A stretch of DNA of 64,000 nt from Neoarius graeffei (Eukaryota > Chordata > Actinopteri > Siluriformes > Ariidae): positions 37,425,714-37,489,713 of the forward strand of contig NC_083592.1 of assembly GCF_027579695.1 (NCBI RefSeq), in the 5' to 3' direction. The notes under the pieces are model-generated. The model saw only the letters and a list, made by a program, of their open reading frames with translations, was not told where the DNA came from and did no database searches. This document shows, piece by piece, positions 20,464-32,719 of this stretch. The position numbers and the translations under genes were made by a program. Within the stretch, counting starts at the first letter, position 1, and every line of letters begins with the position of its first letter.

Positions 20464-21982
20464 TTTTAACCAAATAATAATATGTAAAAATGTACACCAA
20501 AAAAAAGAGGACAATTACGTATAATTTCCTTGCAGGAGATAATGGTATCAAATGAAATGGTCTTTGTGTTAGATTTCCATTAGTCTTTTGCTGCTCTCTG
20601 GTGGATAGCTGAGAAACTGTAGTGCCAAAACTAATGCAACTGATGAGAATTCACGGAAGTCTTCATGCTTAGTTACAGGTTCTAAGCCTTCTATAAGGTT
20701 CTACACTGAAGCCTTTCTGATACCGAACACAGTGTTGTACATGTAGAACCACTGAAGATTTACCCAGATGGACAACCCTTAATTGTTCTAAATTTTCACA
20801 GAATGGACAGGAATGTACAGAAGGCACCATCAGAAATGGCTGGTGTATCAAGTACCTAAAACTATTTTTTAAATTCCTGCTTAAAAAAAAGTTCAACAAA
20901 ACAATGCAGGAATAATGATAAACAATTGGTTAATGGCTAAAAAAAATCCTTAAAGATACTGACTGCAAAGTCATCTGAAATGTTCAATTTTTTTAAATTC
21001 TGCATGGCATTTTCCTATGTCACACAAGAACAATATCAAGCGGACGAGATGTGATCATTTTGATGTCCTGAGGGTCGCTTTTCTCCATTTTGGGACCATT
21101 TTCCTACCTCTTGAAGTTATGGCCCAATGGGAACAGCCAAACGCGAGGAGCTTTAACTAATTAGCACAACCATGGAACTGTCACACCAAGATGGTGACGC
21201 GTGGAAAACATTGTGACTCTGCATCGGCCTCGGAGAGTTTTGAGTCGCAGGGATGTAATTTGTGGTTGACGTTCATGAATAGATCCGTGAAACAAGAGAC
21301 GAATATATCTTTTCTCTGTTCCTGCTTTTGTGTTATTGTTTCTTTCTCTGTAAGATCAGAACATTAGGTGTAGAACTCCATACTTGCTATTGTGGAGTCG
21401 AGCCCATGCATTCTAAGCATAAAATAGCTAAGCACTAGCTAGAATGATTTAGTTATCTGTCCATAAAAATTACACCATCTAGCCTTGCTCTATCTTGCAG
21501 TTGCACTCACTAGGCAGGCTTTCCTTTTCCGCTGGCTTTTAGTTGGAGGGAGAGCAGAGTCCGTCGTGTTTGCCCATGCCAACTTGTTTTGGTTAAAAGT
21601 ACATCAAACATGCCCTACACTGGTCACGTGGTATTGTTGCTCATTTGCTTTGGCAACCTCTGGAATCGTAAAATGCAGGATGCATTTTATGTTGGCAAAA
21701 TGTTTACACATAGGATACATGGTGTGTGCAGCAGCGAAACATCTCAAAACTCCAACAGCAATAGAAATAGAACATTTCGCCCAGTATTCAACTTTGCAGT
21801 CAGAACCTTTAACTTGTACCAAGTAAGTATCAAACAAATGTAATGTACTATCAGTGGCAACTTGCCACTTGGGCAGGTGGGACAGAGCCCCACCACTTAT
21901 AGCTACAGATCAACAAATGATAGTCTTCATAACAGCCGCTGTCACAACTCCATATATTTTAAATTTCAGTGAAATAATAAAA
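20464..21982. other. No gene or recognised repeat
   Basis: Mixed sequence. Overlapping frames near 21485-21843 have no recognisable domain. A GGTTCTACA / TGTAGAACC pair near 20697-20753 is a small inverted repeat. Confidence 0.45.
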
Positions 21983-21993
21983 AGACCTCTTTT

Positions 21994-22373
21994 CACACAC
22001 ACACATCACATTATCTCTAGCCGCTTTATCCTTCTACAGGGTCGCAGGCAAGCTGGAGCCTATCCCAGCTGACTACGGGCGAAAGGCGGGGTACACCCTG
22101 GACAAGTCGCCAGGTCATCACAGGGCTGACACATAGACACAGACAACCATTCACACTCACATTCACACCTACGGTCAATTTAGAGTCACCAGTTAACCTA
22201 ACCTGCATGTCTTTGGACTGTGGGGGAAACCGGAGCACCTGGAGGAAACCCACGCGGACACGGGGAGAACATGCAAACTCCACACAGAAAGGCCCTTGCC
22301 GGCCCCAGGGCTCGAACCCAGGACCTTCTTGCTGTGAGGCGACAGCGCTAACCACTACACCACCGTGCCGCCC
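21994..22373 (-). repeat. Family-1 SINE
   Basis: Reverse copy, with a (CA)n run at its tail side. Exact 11-bp duplication AGACCTCTTTT (21983-21993 and 22374-22384). Confidence 0.95.
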
Positions 22374-22432
22374 AGACCTCTTTTGACTTGCCAAAAATAT
22401 GAAAATGTTACATTTTCATAGACATAAGCTAA

Positions 22433-22672
22433 GGCCAAAAAAAAAAAAAAATGTGTGTGTTTCCGGTTACGTAGATTTCAAAACTAGGGTCGGTAGGCAG
22501 GCATTTTTTTTTCAAGATGGCTGCCATAACCTATATTTAGACAGGAATAATTTCACAAAATATAATGAATTTCTTTGCAGGTCACCTGAGTTACCACCTT
22601 CTGATGAATCTGATGCAGCATGAGACACCTTTTAACATGAACTTTTCTGTAAATATAACAGCTCAATACACC

Positions 22673-22703
<31 letters not shown>

Positions 22704-23932
22704 CAGCCCCGCCCCTCTCTGCTCCCTGAGTGGAGCTCGTCGCCTTGGTAACGGTGCAGGGAAAAGACACAATATAACAAGCAAAGAGCGCTTTTTCTCA
22801 GAGTTCCCTCTCCTCGAACAACGCTGATTTACATGGAAACGAAAGGAGCTATTCACAAAATTCTTTCACACTGAGTGCTACAAGGCTCCCATGAACACAT
22901 TAATGTAAATTTTTTGTCCCTAGTGTAAAAAATGTGGACACTAGAGTGAGTTAAAAACAAGTGACTTTTCTGATTTTGCAGTAAAAGCGCTGCCAGGTTT
23001 ATAATGTGAGTCTATGGGAGAGCGCGGCTGTCCTCTCCTTACTTTCAGGCTTCTCATTCAAAAACTGTAAATCCTATCGCTCAGGTAGACACATTGTGTG
23101 AATCAAGACAAGTGTGACTACAACTTTGAGAAAATTGTGTGTGTAGAGTGAAAATTGTGGCTGAGAAAACAGTTTAAATGAGAAAGTTAGAGCTTTTTTT
23201 TTTCAAGCTGCCTACACTCTAAACTCCTGAGCTCCACTGGTGTGTAACGCCATAGACACCCATTATAAAGTCTGAATTTCTCCAGATGTGCTCATGGTGT
23301 TTGATCTGTGACTGATCCAAAAGTATAGAACCTAGCAAAAAAGTTGAATGCCAGATCCACACAGGAGAAGTTTGTCTCCGTTTTAAAGTTTGAATCATGT
23401 CTCTAGGTGAAAGACAAAATAAGCGTTATCTCTGCTTCTGTTCCCTCCGACGGCCCCGACACACTACTGCCTCCGCCGAGTGCGCGCACACACCGCATGT
23501 CGGGGCCGCGGATGAGTTACTCTCCCTTGATCAACGGAGTCGGCGGGGAATTTGTGGTTATTATCGGTACAAACAGCGCGAATCACAACTTAAATGAGTG
23601 CGGTTCAGTTTGACATTATTGTCAGTCCGTTAGATAAACATTTAATTTTATTAAAATCGGAAATTAATATTTAGAGCCTGTGGGCTACAAAAATAATAGT
23701 CATTAAAGTAGCCGGCTGGACTTAATTGTGTAGTCGGCTGTATGGCCGACAGCCGGCGCTTGTGGAAAGCCCTGATTTTCCCAGTGAGTGACAGAAACTT
23801 CCGGTTCACGCGGTTGGGTTATGTGTAAAAGTCGCGACTGGGAAAAAAACGAAAAAAAAGTTTAGGGTCGGGCGGTACGGATTAGGGTCGGTCGGGTAAC
23901 CGGAAACACACACACTTTTTTTTTTTTTGGCC
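22433..23932. mobile_element. Harbinger-like non-autonomous element
   Basis: 1500 bp with inverted ends GGCC, a 12-14 A run, GTGTGTGTTTCCGGTTAC, and the mirror at the right. Flanked by TAA on both sides (22430-22432, 23933-23935), the 3-bp target preference of PIF/Harbinger transposons. A (GA)n run lies at about 22674-22703. The interior has short frames only, none convincing. Confidence 0.65.
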
Positions 23933-23944
23933 TAATATTCCACT

Positions 23945-25610
23945 GATTTGCTTTCCATTTGACATCACACTTGTATGTGGGACTTCCCCAAATCGGTACC
24001 ACAAAGGTCTAAACTTGTCTTAGAATGTCTTTGTATGCTGGGCCCAATCATTTTCCAGAGGTGGACAAAGCACCCAACTTCATTACTTAAGTCAAAGTAC
24101 AGATCCCACTGGTCAAATGTTACTCCGTTACAAGTGAAAGTTGTCCAGTCAATTTTTTAATTAAGTTAAAGTACTGAAGTACTTGCTTTTAAAAAATACT
24201 TAAGTATTAAAAATACATTTTCTGTCAACGCATTGTTGTATTATTGCGACAATGTTTACAAAACCGAATGCTGTTACCAAAGACAGAAATGTGAATTCAC
24301 AAAATGAACACATGCTGTGCCATCATGGTGGTTTAACGTTAAGCTAGCTAGTCAGTGAAACTCCACCTGACATGCTAGCAAATACTTTTCAAACTGGAAA
24401 TCATATTGGGTAGCTAACGTTACTAGAAAAGAAAAATTTCTACATTCTGTTTATTTGGCAAGATTATGCTAAAACATATTTCTGAAAGGACTTCAGATAA
24501 GTTACCGTAGCATTATTCATGTTAGTGTAACTCTATTTTTACATGCTAACTAACAGTGTCCAAGTTAACTAGGTATGTGTTAACGTTAGCCGTGGACAAG
24601 GCGATGGCAACTTGGCGGGAAAATCCATAGAAAGTCATTTGACTAACCAGACTGCATAGCTATTGCAACGTTATCACTAGCTCTAAAAGCACAGACAACT
24701 TCATTACAAGTTTTCTCTTGGAATAAAATGTTTACATTCCTCAATATGCTTCCGCAGGTTGGACAGCAAGTTTTTGAATGCCGTGATATGGTTAGTTTTA
24801 GGCAAACAAAGCAAACATTTAAAACTAAACGAACCTTTAATCCTTTCAGAAAACTGAAACATGGGATCATGGGCCATGGGTGTGTGCATTCCCCAGAAGA
24901 ACCGCCTCCTTCCATTCTGCCATCAACCGATCATGTTTAATAACGCTGCTGAGAAACCATTGAGCTTGATTTTATACAGTCTATGGATGTGACGTGACCC
25001 TAGTGATTACTGATAGACTGTCTCAGTGTCACCTGTGAAAAAAACAACCATGTTTTAGAAAAGAAAAGAAAAAAACATCCACTTTCAAAGCTGTTTCATA
25101 CTGTAGTAACGAGGACCTTGACAGAAATGTAGTGGAGTGAAAAGCACGATATTTGCCTTTCAAATGTAGTGAAGTTAAAGTCATAAGTTTCCAAAAAAAA
25201 AAATAAGTAAAGTACAGATACTCAAAAAGCGCACTTAAGTACAGTACTCAAGTAAATGTACTTTGTTACTGTCCACCTCTGTCATTTTCCAGCAGAACAA
25301 CATCCAAAGCGAGATCCATAAAGGCATGGATTGCCAAGGTTGGTGTAGAAGAAATCAAGTTTCCACAGAGTGCTGAACTCAACCCCACTGAACACCTTTA
25401 TGGTGAAATGGAACACTGTTCCACTGCTCTTGTGGCTGAATGTGTAGAAATTCCCATCGCCATATTCCAAAATCTAGTGGAAAGCCTTCCCAGAGTAATG
25501 AAGGTTATTACAACAGCAACAGGGGGACTAAATCTGGAACAGCACATATGGGCATGTTGGTTAGGTATCCACCAACCTTTTGCCATATACTATAGTGAAC
25601 TGTTATTCCT
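23945..25610 (+). pseudogene. Tc1-like remnant split by a hAT element
   Basis: Sequence at 23945-24055 and 25282-25610 reads as the end of a Tc1-family transposase on the plus strand: an NPTEHLY-like remnant of the catalytic glutamate region (about 25383-25400), VESLPRVMKVI, and a terminal CCATATACTATAGTG. Frames are broken. The hAT element 24056-25281 interrupts it. Confidence 0.55.
24056..25281. mobile_element. hAT-type non-autonomous element
   Basis: 1226 bp, ends CAGAGGTGGAC and GTCCACCTCTG, exact 8-bp duplication TCATTTTC (24048-24055 and 25282-25289). The subterminal parts contain repeated AAGTACTTAAGTA-like motifs as in a widespread vertebrate hAT group. A minus-strand frame at 24643-24915 contains Cys pairs but no clear domain. 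Confidence 0.85.
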
Positions 25611-25776
25611 AGCAGTGTTGCTCCTGTTACCGGTAATTTACCGTTACTGTTAAATTTGACATTTGGAGCGGTAAAATATAATTTCACAAATTTTGGTAGT
25701 TCATGTTACTGCATTTCTCCACTTTTTTTCACGATACTCTGAAATGCACCTTTAATAATTTGCTCTTTAAGACTAA

Positions 25777-26312
25777 GGGCCTCTGCATGCTCTTGCGACA
25801 AGGCTTTCGCAGATAGCTTTTCGCAGACAGCTGTAATTTATCGTTGAGCGGGGAGTATAGGCGTGCGCGATGTTATTCACCGGCACAACGCAAGGGGGCG
25901 CGAAGTCGCTAGGAGTAGTTGGTGGGTGTGGTTAGTGGAGTGTTTATCCTCCGGTTACTTATAATGACTAGAACTTTTTTTAAATTTTTATAATGACTAG
26001 AACTGGAGTCGTATAGATGTACGTACTTCCTCAATCAACCGCTCTTCATGCTGCTCCATCTTCGCTCGTGTTTTTAAAAATGCCGGTCGTGAAAACAAAC
26101 CAAACCGGGAAAGTAGGGAAGCGGAAGTGTGTGTACAGCGGATGTAGAGTGGACCAATCAGAGCCCTCTTGTCTGCGGCGCTGTCTGCGAGGCTTCTGCG
26201 GTGGTCACAATTTTTGGGAGGTGCGCGCAGAGCGTCTGCGAAGGTGGGGGGGCTACGCAGACGCTATCTGTGACGCCGTCTGCGAGGACTGGGTTGTCAG
26301 CATAAATTGGCC
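25777..26312. mobile_element. Possible Harbinger-like GC-rich element
   Basis: Ends near TAAGGGCC and GGCCTTAA, with CGCAGAC / GTCTGCG motifs mirrored through the interior. The 3-bp flanks (TAA and TTA) do not match exactly, so the boundaries are tentative. Confidence 0.4.
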
Positions 26313-26518
26313 TTAAGCCAGCAGCAGCTTGTGGGTATAACGTAAGTCTAACACTAACAGTAGAAGATCTCTCCCTCTGACCAGCCACACTGCTTCGACT
26401 TATTTCACGAAGTTTGGGAAGACACTGTGGATTCAGCAACGACTGAACAAACTAGTGACATTAGATTTCTGAAACTTATTGAGAAACAAGGCTCTCTGAG
26501 CAAGATATACATGTTATT

Positions 26519-27442
26519 TACCAGCTGGGAGGTCTGTATCGTGAAATACCATAACCGAGGTCTTGAAAGTACTGACCGAGGCCCTCTGGGCCTCGGTCAG
26601 TATTCAAGGCCGAGGTCACGGTATTTCACCATACGGACCGACCTTAAGCTGGTAAATAATATATTTATTTTTTTCTTTACCAAATTGTAACAGAAAACGA
26701 GAGCGCCCGAAAAGGAAAAACGAGCTGAGGTGAGCCGGCATTTTGAATCCTCATTCACGGCTGTAATGCAAATGGCTTCCTCCTCGGTATACAAGTGCAC
26801 TTCCATGGCAGGAAAAAAACTACATTTTGCTGCCTATGTAGTCCCCTATTTATACAAAATTGAGTCATTCAGGATTCAGCCATGTTTTTGCTCGGCGTTA
26901 GCAACAGTTACAGGTTTTTAGCTTTCTCCTGAAATATTTTCTTTTATTTTGTCTTCCTCAGGGTAGTAAAACTCGCTTTCGCTGTGAAGACTGTCGATAT
27001 CACTATCCCTGATGTAAAATTAATGCTATTTTGAATCCTCATTCACGGCTGTAATGCTAATTGCTTCCTCCTCAGTATACAAGTGCACTTCCATGGCAGG
27101 AAAAAACCTGCATTTTGCTGCCTATGTAGTCCCCTATTTATACAAAATTGAGTCATTTAGGATTCAGCCATGTTTTTGCTCAGCGTTAGCAAGTTACAGG
27201 TTTTTAGCTTTCTCCTGAAATGTTTTCTTTTATTTCTTCTTCCTCAGAGTAGTAAAACTCGCTTTCGCTGTGAAGACTGTCGTTATCGCTATCCATGATG
27301 TAAAATTAATGCTATTCTCCTGAGAAATGTGGAAATAAATGTAGACAAAAATTGCTACTATGTTTGTTGTTGTTGTTGTTGTGAATGAGTGAGTCACAAG
27401 AGGTCCGTAACCAGGGTCCGTATCGTAGGATACGGACCCACT
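26519..27442. mobile_element. Foldback element with hairpin ends and an internal 288-bp duplication
   Basis: The left end (26519-26655) is a nearly closed palindrome centred on CCGAGGCCCTCTGGGCCTCGG. The right end (27415-27441) is a second hairpin, GGGTCCGTATC / GATACGGACCC, whose sequence resembles the outer part of the first. Between them a segment occurs twice in tandem (26740-27027 and 27028-27315), about 90% alike. No transposase. Confidence 0.6.
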
Positions 27443-28416
27443 CGCCAGCCAATCAGAGCGCAGGATTTGATGGAAACTGGACCACGAAAAAAAAATTGTG
27501 ATATTGTACTTTTAGGGCAAGTGATAGTGGAGATGTGGAGTCTCCTTCTGCACCTGTGTGGAAACGGTACCTCAAATGATGTGTAGTGGGAGGAGGCAAT
27601 ATAGCTAACCTGATGAAACATTTGATGCATGTATATTCCACTTTGTACAAAGAATACCAGCAATGGAAGGCACACATGATGATCACGCAATATCACGAGT
27701 ATGTAGACAGTGATGGTTACATCATTTGAAATGTACATATTTATTTTTGCGTGTAAATGGAGCATAAATAAGCCTTAAGTGTATGTTACAAGGTTACAGT
27801 AATATACTGCACTGTAACTGAACAAGTGCACTGTAAAGAAGATTTAGGGTGCATTCGAAATGGGGAAATGCTGTCTCTGGAGGATGTTTAATAAGACAGA
27901 AAGGCATCAAGGACCACTCGAAACTGATCCAACTCTTGTTTCCTATCTTCTATGATGCCTTCAAACTGCCTCCAGTTGAAGGCAACAATGTATCCTTGAT
28001 GCTGCTTATTACCCATGAATATGTGCCATCAGCTCCATCAAGCAACGGGAAAAATAGAAAAAGATGGTGGATTGATACTTCACAGAAAAATGATTTCATG
28101 TACAGTACAAATACATTTTTGGGCTTTTGTCACTTAGATTTTTGAAAAAACACCAAGAAATAAACAATGCACTATCATATGACAGTGTGACTGTAACCAA
28201 ATAAAATTAGCTTGATATGATTTATGAGGCACCTGTTAGCCAAATAGCTAACTCTTTGGTTTAGTTACATGGCGTTCTGATGTCAGGTGTTACCTGACGC
28301 TATCCTAATAGGTCATTTGAAACGAACATCCTTAAAAGATGCCTTCAGTGGAAAGTCCTGCCTTATGAGACACTGGTCTATTACGGCAGCGAGGCAACAA
28401 GGCAGCAAATTTCTGT
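27443..28416. other. No gene; possible MITE remnants
   Basis: GTGCATTCGAAAT near 27848 and TTTTGAATGTAGCCT near 28417 look like related ends, but no duplication was found. A 98-codon frame at 27849-28145 shows no domain. Confidence 0.4.
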
Positions 28417-29591
28417 TTTGAATGTAGCCTGTGTGTGTGTGTGTGTGTGTTTTAACTGTTCATGAGGAAGATGGAACGTAGGCAAAAACAAGTTTGATAT
28501 GTTTCTTATGCCTTAGACACATAGGTGTAGAATTGGGTATGGACGGTATGGACATGTCCCCATCAATATCAAACGACGGCTGATATGTCCCACCAATATT
28601 TCTGACTGAAGAAAAAAACCCTCACGCTCCGTGCGCGGTATACAAATGGTTACTGTAGGTTTCCACTGGGCGAAACACCACGCAAAATTCGCTCATGAAT
28701 ATTCACTCTGGGGGCGTGATTGTGAAAACAGCAAGCAAGCAGTTTGGCTACCATGTCAATTAGCAAGTGCGGTTGCAGTGCAGTGACCGGCTGCTAGCTA
28801 GCAAACTGTCCTTGAAGAATGTAACGTTAGATTAGCTTGTAGAATGAATCAAACAACAGTTCGTATTCAGTGTGTAAAAACGACAACATATGAATATGAC
28901 TGTTTTCTAAATTTGTGTGACATGTAAATAACAATCTGACTAAATACTGACAACAACTGGTGTTCATTAAGGTCACAAAGACGTTATTAAATCATATCAA
29001 ATTGTGCTAATGTTGGCTAATATTGCACCGAGTCCTGCTTGTTCAGTGTCTGCAAACTTTAGCAGCCCGCTAACCTTTAATTTGAAGTGCTTCAGTTAAG
29101 ACCTGCAGAGCCCTGACCAAGTTCCTGTAACATGACACATGTAAACAACAACAACAACAACAACAACCCGATGGTGATTTGGACATTGTTCGTGGCCCAG
29201 ACACCTTTTAATCAAATCAAACATTTTCACGTAATAAGCATAACAGCCTCCGCTTTCTTGATCAGAAATTTTTGGTTACTCCCGCCTCTCTTTTGAAAAC
29301 TTTTTTAAGTGTGTTCTGAATTGAAGAAATACATTTTACACAATTTTTCTCAGGCGGCACGGTGGTGTAGTGATTAGCACTGTCGCCTCACAGCAAGAAG
29401 GTCCGGGTTCGAGTCCCGTGGCCGACGAGGGCCTTTCTGTGCGGAGTTTGCATGTTCTCCCCGTGTCCGCGTGGGTTTCCTCCGGGTGCTCCGGTTTCCC
29501 CCACAGTCCAAAGACATGCAGGTTAGGTTAACTGGTGACTCTAAATTGACCGTAGGTGTGAATGTGAGTATGAATGGTTGTCTGTGTCTAT

Positions 29592-30269
29592 TGCCGCTTT
29601 TCCACTACAAACGCGGCTGAGTTGGGCTGAGTCGGGCTGAGTCGAGCTGAGCGGGGCTGTTGGAGTTGCATTTCGACTACAACTGCGTTGAACCGTGCTG
29701 GCTGGAAGTGGGTGGACACATTGGGTGGAGTTAGCGAAAGTGGGTGGACGTCACGTGATGTCGTTAAGCAGCGCAAACAGTGACATCAGTGAGCTTTTAA
29801 GCGGTAGTCTCACGACCCGAATAGTAAACAATAAACATGGAGGACATGGAGTCGTTAGTGTTGCTGGTCTTGGTGCTGTGGCTTGTTGTCACCGACAACG
29901 CCAACAGATACTGGCAAGAGCGTATAGATGAGGCGAGGCGCAAAAGGCTTCAGAAATTCTCGTAATTCGTAATTCTTCTTCTTCCGGGTTTACGGTGTTT
30001 ACAGATCCCAGCGTGCTCGCGGGGCGTGTGTGGGCATGTGAGGACACTCCTCCTCACCAATCAGTGCACAGGGGAGTGTCTGCTCACGCCCCCAGCCTCA
30101 CTCGGCTCGGTTTGGCTCGCTTCAGCCCTACTCCAAAACCGTGCGAGTTTTAGGGGCTAAGTAGGGCTGAAGCGAGCTGAGTCGTGCTGTTCTTTGGTAG
30201 TCGAAACGCGAGCCGTGTCGGGCTGAAGTGAGCTGAAGCGAGCTGAAAAAGGGTAGTGGAAAAGGGCCA
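29592..30269 (-). mobile_element. Harbinger-like element F, copy 1
   Basis: 678 bp, ends TGCCGCTTTTCCACTAC and GTAGTGGAAAAGGGCCA, flanked by TAT (29589-29591, 30270-30272). Four copies of this family are in the window, all with 3-bp T-A-type duplications as in PIF/Harbinger. The ends contain many GCTGAG(T/C)-type motifs in both orientations. Confidence 0.85.
29837..29965 (+). CDS. 42-residue frame conserved in element F
   Basis: ATG at 29837 and TAA at 29963-29965. The product starts MEDMESLVLL, has a hydrophobic LVLVLWLVV stretch, then NRYWQERIDEARRKRLQKF, which is basic and helical. The same frame is readable with few changes in the minus strand of the copies at 62342-62986 and 49607-50855, and shortened in 42070-42711. 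Probably the remaining N-terminus of the gene of the autonomous partner. Function unknown. Confidence 0.45.
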   Translation: MEDMESLVLLVLVLWLVVTDNANRYWQERIDEARRKRLQKFS

Positions 30270-31848
30270 TATGTGTCAGCCCTGTGATGACCTGGCGACT
30301 TGTCCAGGGTGTACCCCGCCTTTCGCCCGTAGTCAGCTGGGATAGGCTCCAGCTTGCCTGCGACCCTGTAGAACAGGATAAAGCTGCTAGAGATAACGAG
30401 ATGAGACAATTTTTCTCGACCAGAACGCTATCTGCGCTTCAGCAGAACTCTGTCACTCCCTCCTCTCCCTCCCCTCTCCACTCTGGGCTCAAGAAGACAA
30501 CAAAAGGGCAATAATATAACAACAACCAATCAGAATTCAGATACATTCTGTTGCCAAGTAAAATTGCAACCTTTCAGCGTGTCAAAAAAGTTCTAGAGCC
30601 CTCGTCCTGTTTTACCGTTAGATCAATCACATATCAGCTTAAAGTAGCATTCTAAAACTAAAGATCCCACAGAAGAGAGCCGACTCCCCCTGCCAGCCTC
30701 AAGGAACGCAGTGTTTAAGGCTCCGTATGTGTTGTACTTCCATTTATGAAGGAAAGGAACATACCTCCTCCTGACAGTCAATGCATTATTCGCTTGTAAA
30801 ACACATTTGCAAATTGGTAGAATGAGTTAATCATCACATGCAAGATTTGCAATTAATCAAATGAATTGCATATTATTATTATTATTCATGAATTACTACA
30901 GTTCTGAACCTCAAATTTTAAAAGTCTGGACTTGGGAGAGATGATGGATACTCTTCTAGTGGAACACAGCGGAGCAAAATATTATGACCCTCTAATGTTG
31001 ACCTGAAGTTGGCACCACTGGGGGTTGGCATCGGGTTTATGTCCCCACCAATGTTCATACCAAACCTACGCCCTTGCTTAGACATCGTTTTGGTGTGTGA
31101 ATTAAAGACATATTTCAGTGTGTTTAGGGCTCACTGGCGTTCCATACCACACACGCCATGTTAACGCGTATTTACACGCTTACAGCATGCAGAGGAGCGA
31201 TGCGCAGAGCGAGGAAAACCTCCTCTACGCATCTCGCACACGCAAAGCTGCGTGTCAGTACGCGCTAATTGGTCGAACAGGGAAGCATATCAGTTCGCGT
31301 CTGCGGAAATGTTGAGAAGAGACGCAAGAAACTCTCAAGCGAAACCATAATAAAACAATGTTAAAAAAGTGGAAAGCAGCAGGTACCCTCTCCCTTTCGG
31401 CTGTCTTCGGTTCTCACAGCCATCGGTTTATTTTTATTTACAGGTCAACGTTGCACTTTTTTCTCAGGACACCGATTTTGTTCGAAGGCAGCAACCTTCT
31501 GTTTTGAACGCAGCCTTTGTGTGTGTGTTAACTGTTCATGAGGAAGATGGAACGTAGGCAAAAACAAGTCTGACATGTTTCTTATGCCTTAGACATCGAT
31601 TTGGTGTGTCAATTAAAGATGTATTTCAGTGTGTTTAGAGCTCATTGGCGTTCCATACCACACATGCCATGTTAACGCGTATTTACGCACGTACGTACAG
31701 CACGCAAAGGAGCGATGCGCAGACCACGGAAAACCTCCTCTATGCGTCTCGCATGCGCAAAGCTGCGCGTCAGTATGCGCTGATTGGTCGAACAGGGAAG
31801 CATATCAGTTCGCGTATGCGGAAATGTTGAGAAGATACGCAAGAAACT

Positions 31849-32719
31849 TAGCCTAGTAAACTAGACCCACCCGCCTAGCGGCCAAAAATATTTTTGCCTA
31901 CGAGTGGGTCTAGCCTCGCACCATATAAACAAAACACCCCGGGGATCAAATCGTGCCCACCAATCACAACGCAAGGTTTTTGTTTGGATTCTTTGGGCGG
32001 GCTTTTGCAGGAGTGACGACAAAGCTGCGCGACGCTGGAGAAAGCACAACAGGAAAGATGGCTACGGCTAGTGAACAGCGCGCGTTTGACTCCGCTTTGG
32101 AATCAGTTTTAGAAGAATTAGACTTGGAGTTTTCGTTGAAACATGAGCAGGAAGAGGCTCGCCGCTCATTCCTTTTCAAGAAGGACGTTTTCGCTGTTTT
32201 GCCGACCGGCTATGGCAAAAGTCTGATCTACCAGCTGGCTCCGCTCGTAGCCAAAAGGATGGGGCTAGTTTGTGCAGTACGAAGAATTAATAAACAGCTT
32301 TGAAACATTACTTTTTGATTGTTTCTTATTTTCCCATTATTTTAAATTGAAGGGAAATTATTTCACCAAACACCACTAAATAAAAACTCGCAAAAACAGT
32401 TTAAGCAAACCCTTGAAAAACACTTGAAAAAAAAATGAGTGTAAGTTAAGTACGTGGTACAGACTCCAAACTTCTTAATATCTAGAACCTGTTTATTAAT
32501 TAATACGCATTTTGAAAAATTATTTATTTCAAGGCCTCCCCCACCGCTTTCTGTCGCTCTGACTACGTCACAGTCACTGTTGCACTGATTGGTCAGAGCG
32601 TTGGCCTATACGCACAGAGACAGTTTGAAAGACAGCGGGCTGTTCCTCCCACACCCGTCGGAAATGTCTACGAGCGAGGCCAGACTAAATATTCACATTT
32701 AGTCTGGCTTGCCAGGCTA
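31849..32719 (+). mobile_element. Gene-capturing non-autonomous element, copy 2
   Basis: 871 bp, ends TAGCCTAG and CCAGGCTA, exact 9-bp duplication CAAGAAACT (31840-31848 and 32720-32728). It interrupts the second unit of the 500-bp array. The interior diverges from copies 1 and 3 outside the helicase fragment, so it is a separate subfamily. Confidence 0.8.
32058..32303 (+). CDS. RecQ-like helicase N-terminal fragment, copy 2
   Basis: 81 codons from ATG 32058 to TGA 32301-32303. The first part is an acidic helix (FDSALESVLEELDLEFSL), then KHEQEEARRSFLFKKDVF and the Walker A block LPTGYGKSLIYQLAPLVAK, ending a few residues later. An AATAAA lies at 32289-32294 within the end of the frame. It is the most complete of the three copies and has an ATG, but lacks the DEAH box and all later helicase motifs. 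If made, it would be a small ATP-site peptide; no evidence that it functions. Confidence 0.6.
   Translation: MATASEQRAFDSALESVLEELDLEFSLKHEQEEARRSFLFKKDVFAVLPTGYGKSLIYQLAPLVAKRMGLVCAVRRINKQL

Larger units (their letters stand above)
29352..30406 (+). repeat. Family-1 SINE split by a Harbinger-like element
   Basis: Head and body at 29352-29591, tail at 30270-30406. Duplication CAATTTTTCTC (29341-29351 and 30407-30417). The same SINE sits at the same site in copy 2 of element E. Confidence 0.9.
28520..31076 (+). mobile_element. hAT-like element E, copy 1
   Basis: Ends CATAGGTGTAGAATTGGG and the complement of CAAGGGCGTAGGTTTGG (imperfect inverted repeat), with the 8-bp duplication CTTAGACA (28512-28519 and 31077-31084). 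Inserted in the first unit of the 500-bp array. It contains a SINE (29352-30406), itself split by a Harbinger-like element, and an (ACA)n run near 29146. No transposase seen. Copy 2 is at 49073-51714. Confidence 0.75.

Noticed and set aside
21485..21843. Overlapping frames of 113 and 84 codons
   Set aside because: No domain in either frame; composition does not favour either as coding.
24643..24915. 90-codon Cys-containing frame in the hAT element
   Set aside because: Cysteine spacing fits no zinc-finger class I can name and the frame lies in a non-autonomous element.
32058..32303. Functional helicase gene
   Set aside because: Only the region up to Walker A is present; the DEAH box and later motifs are missing.
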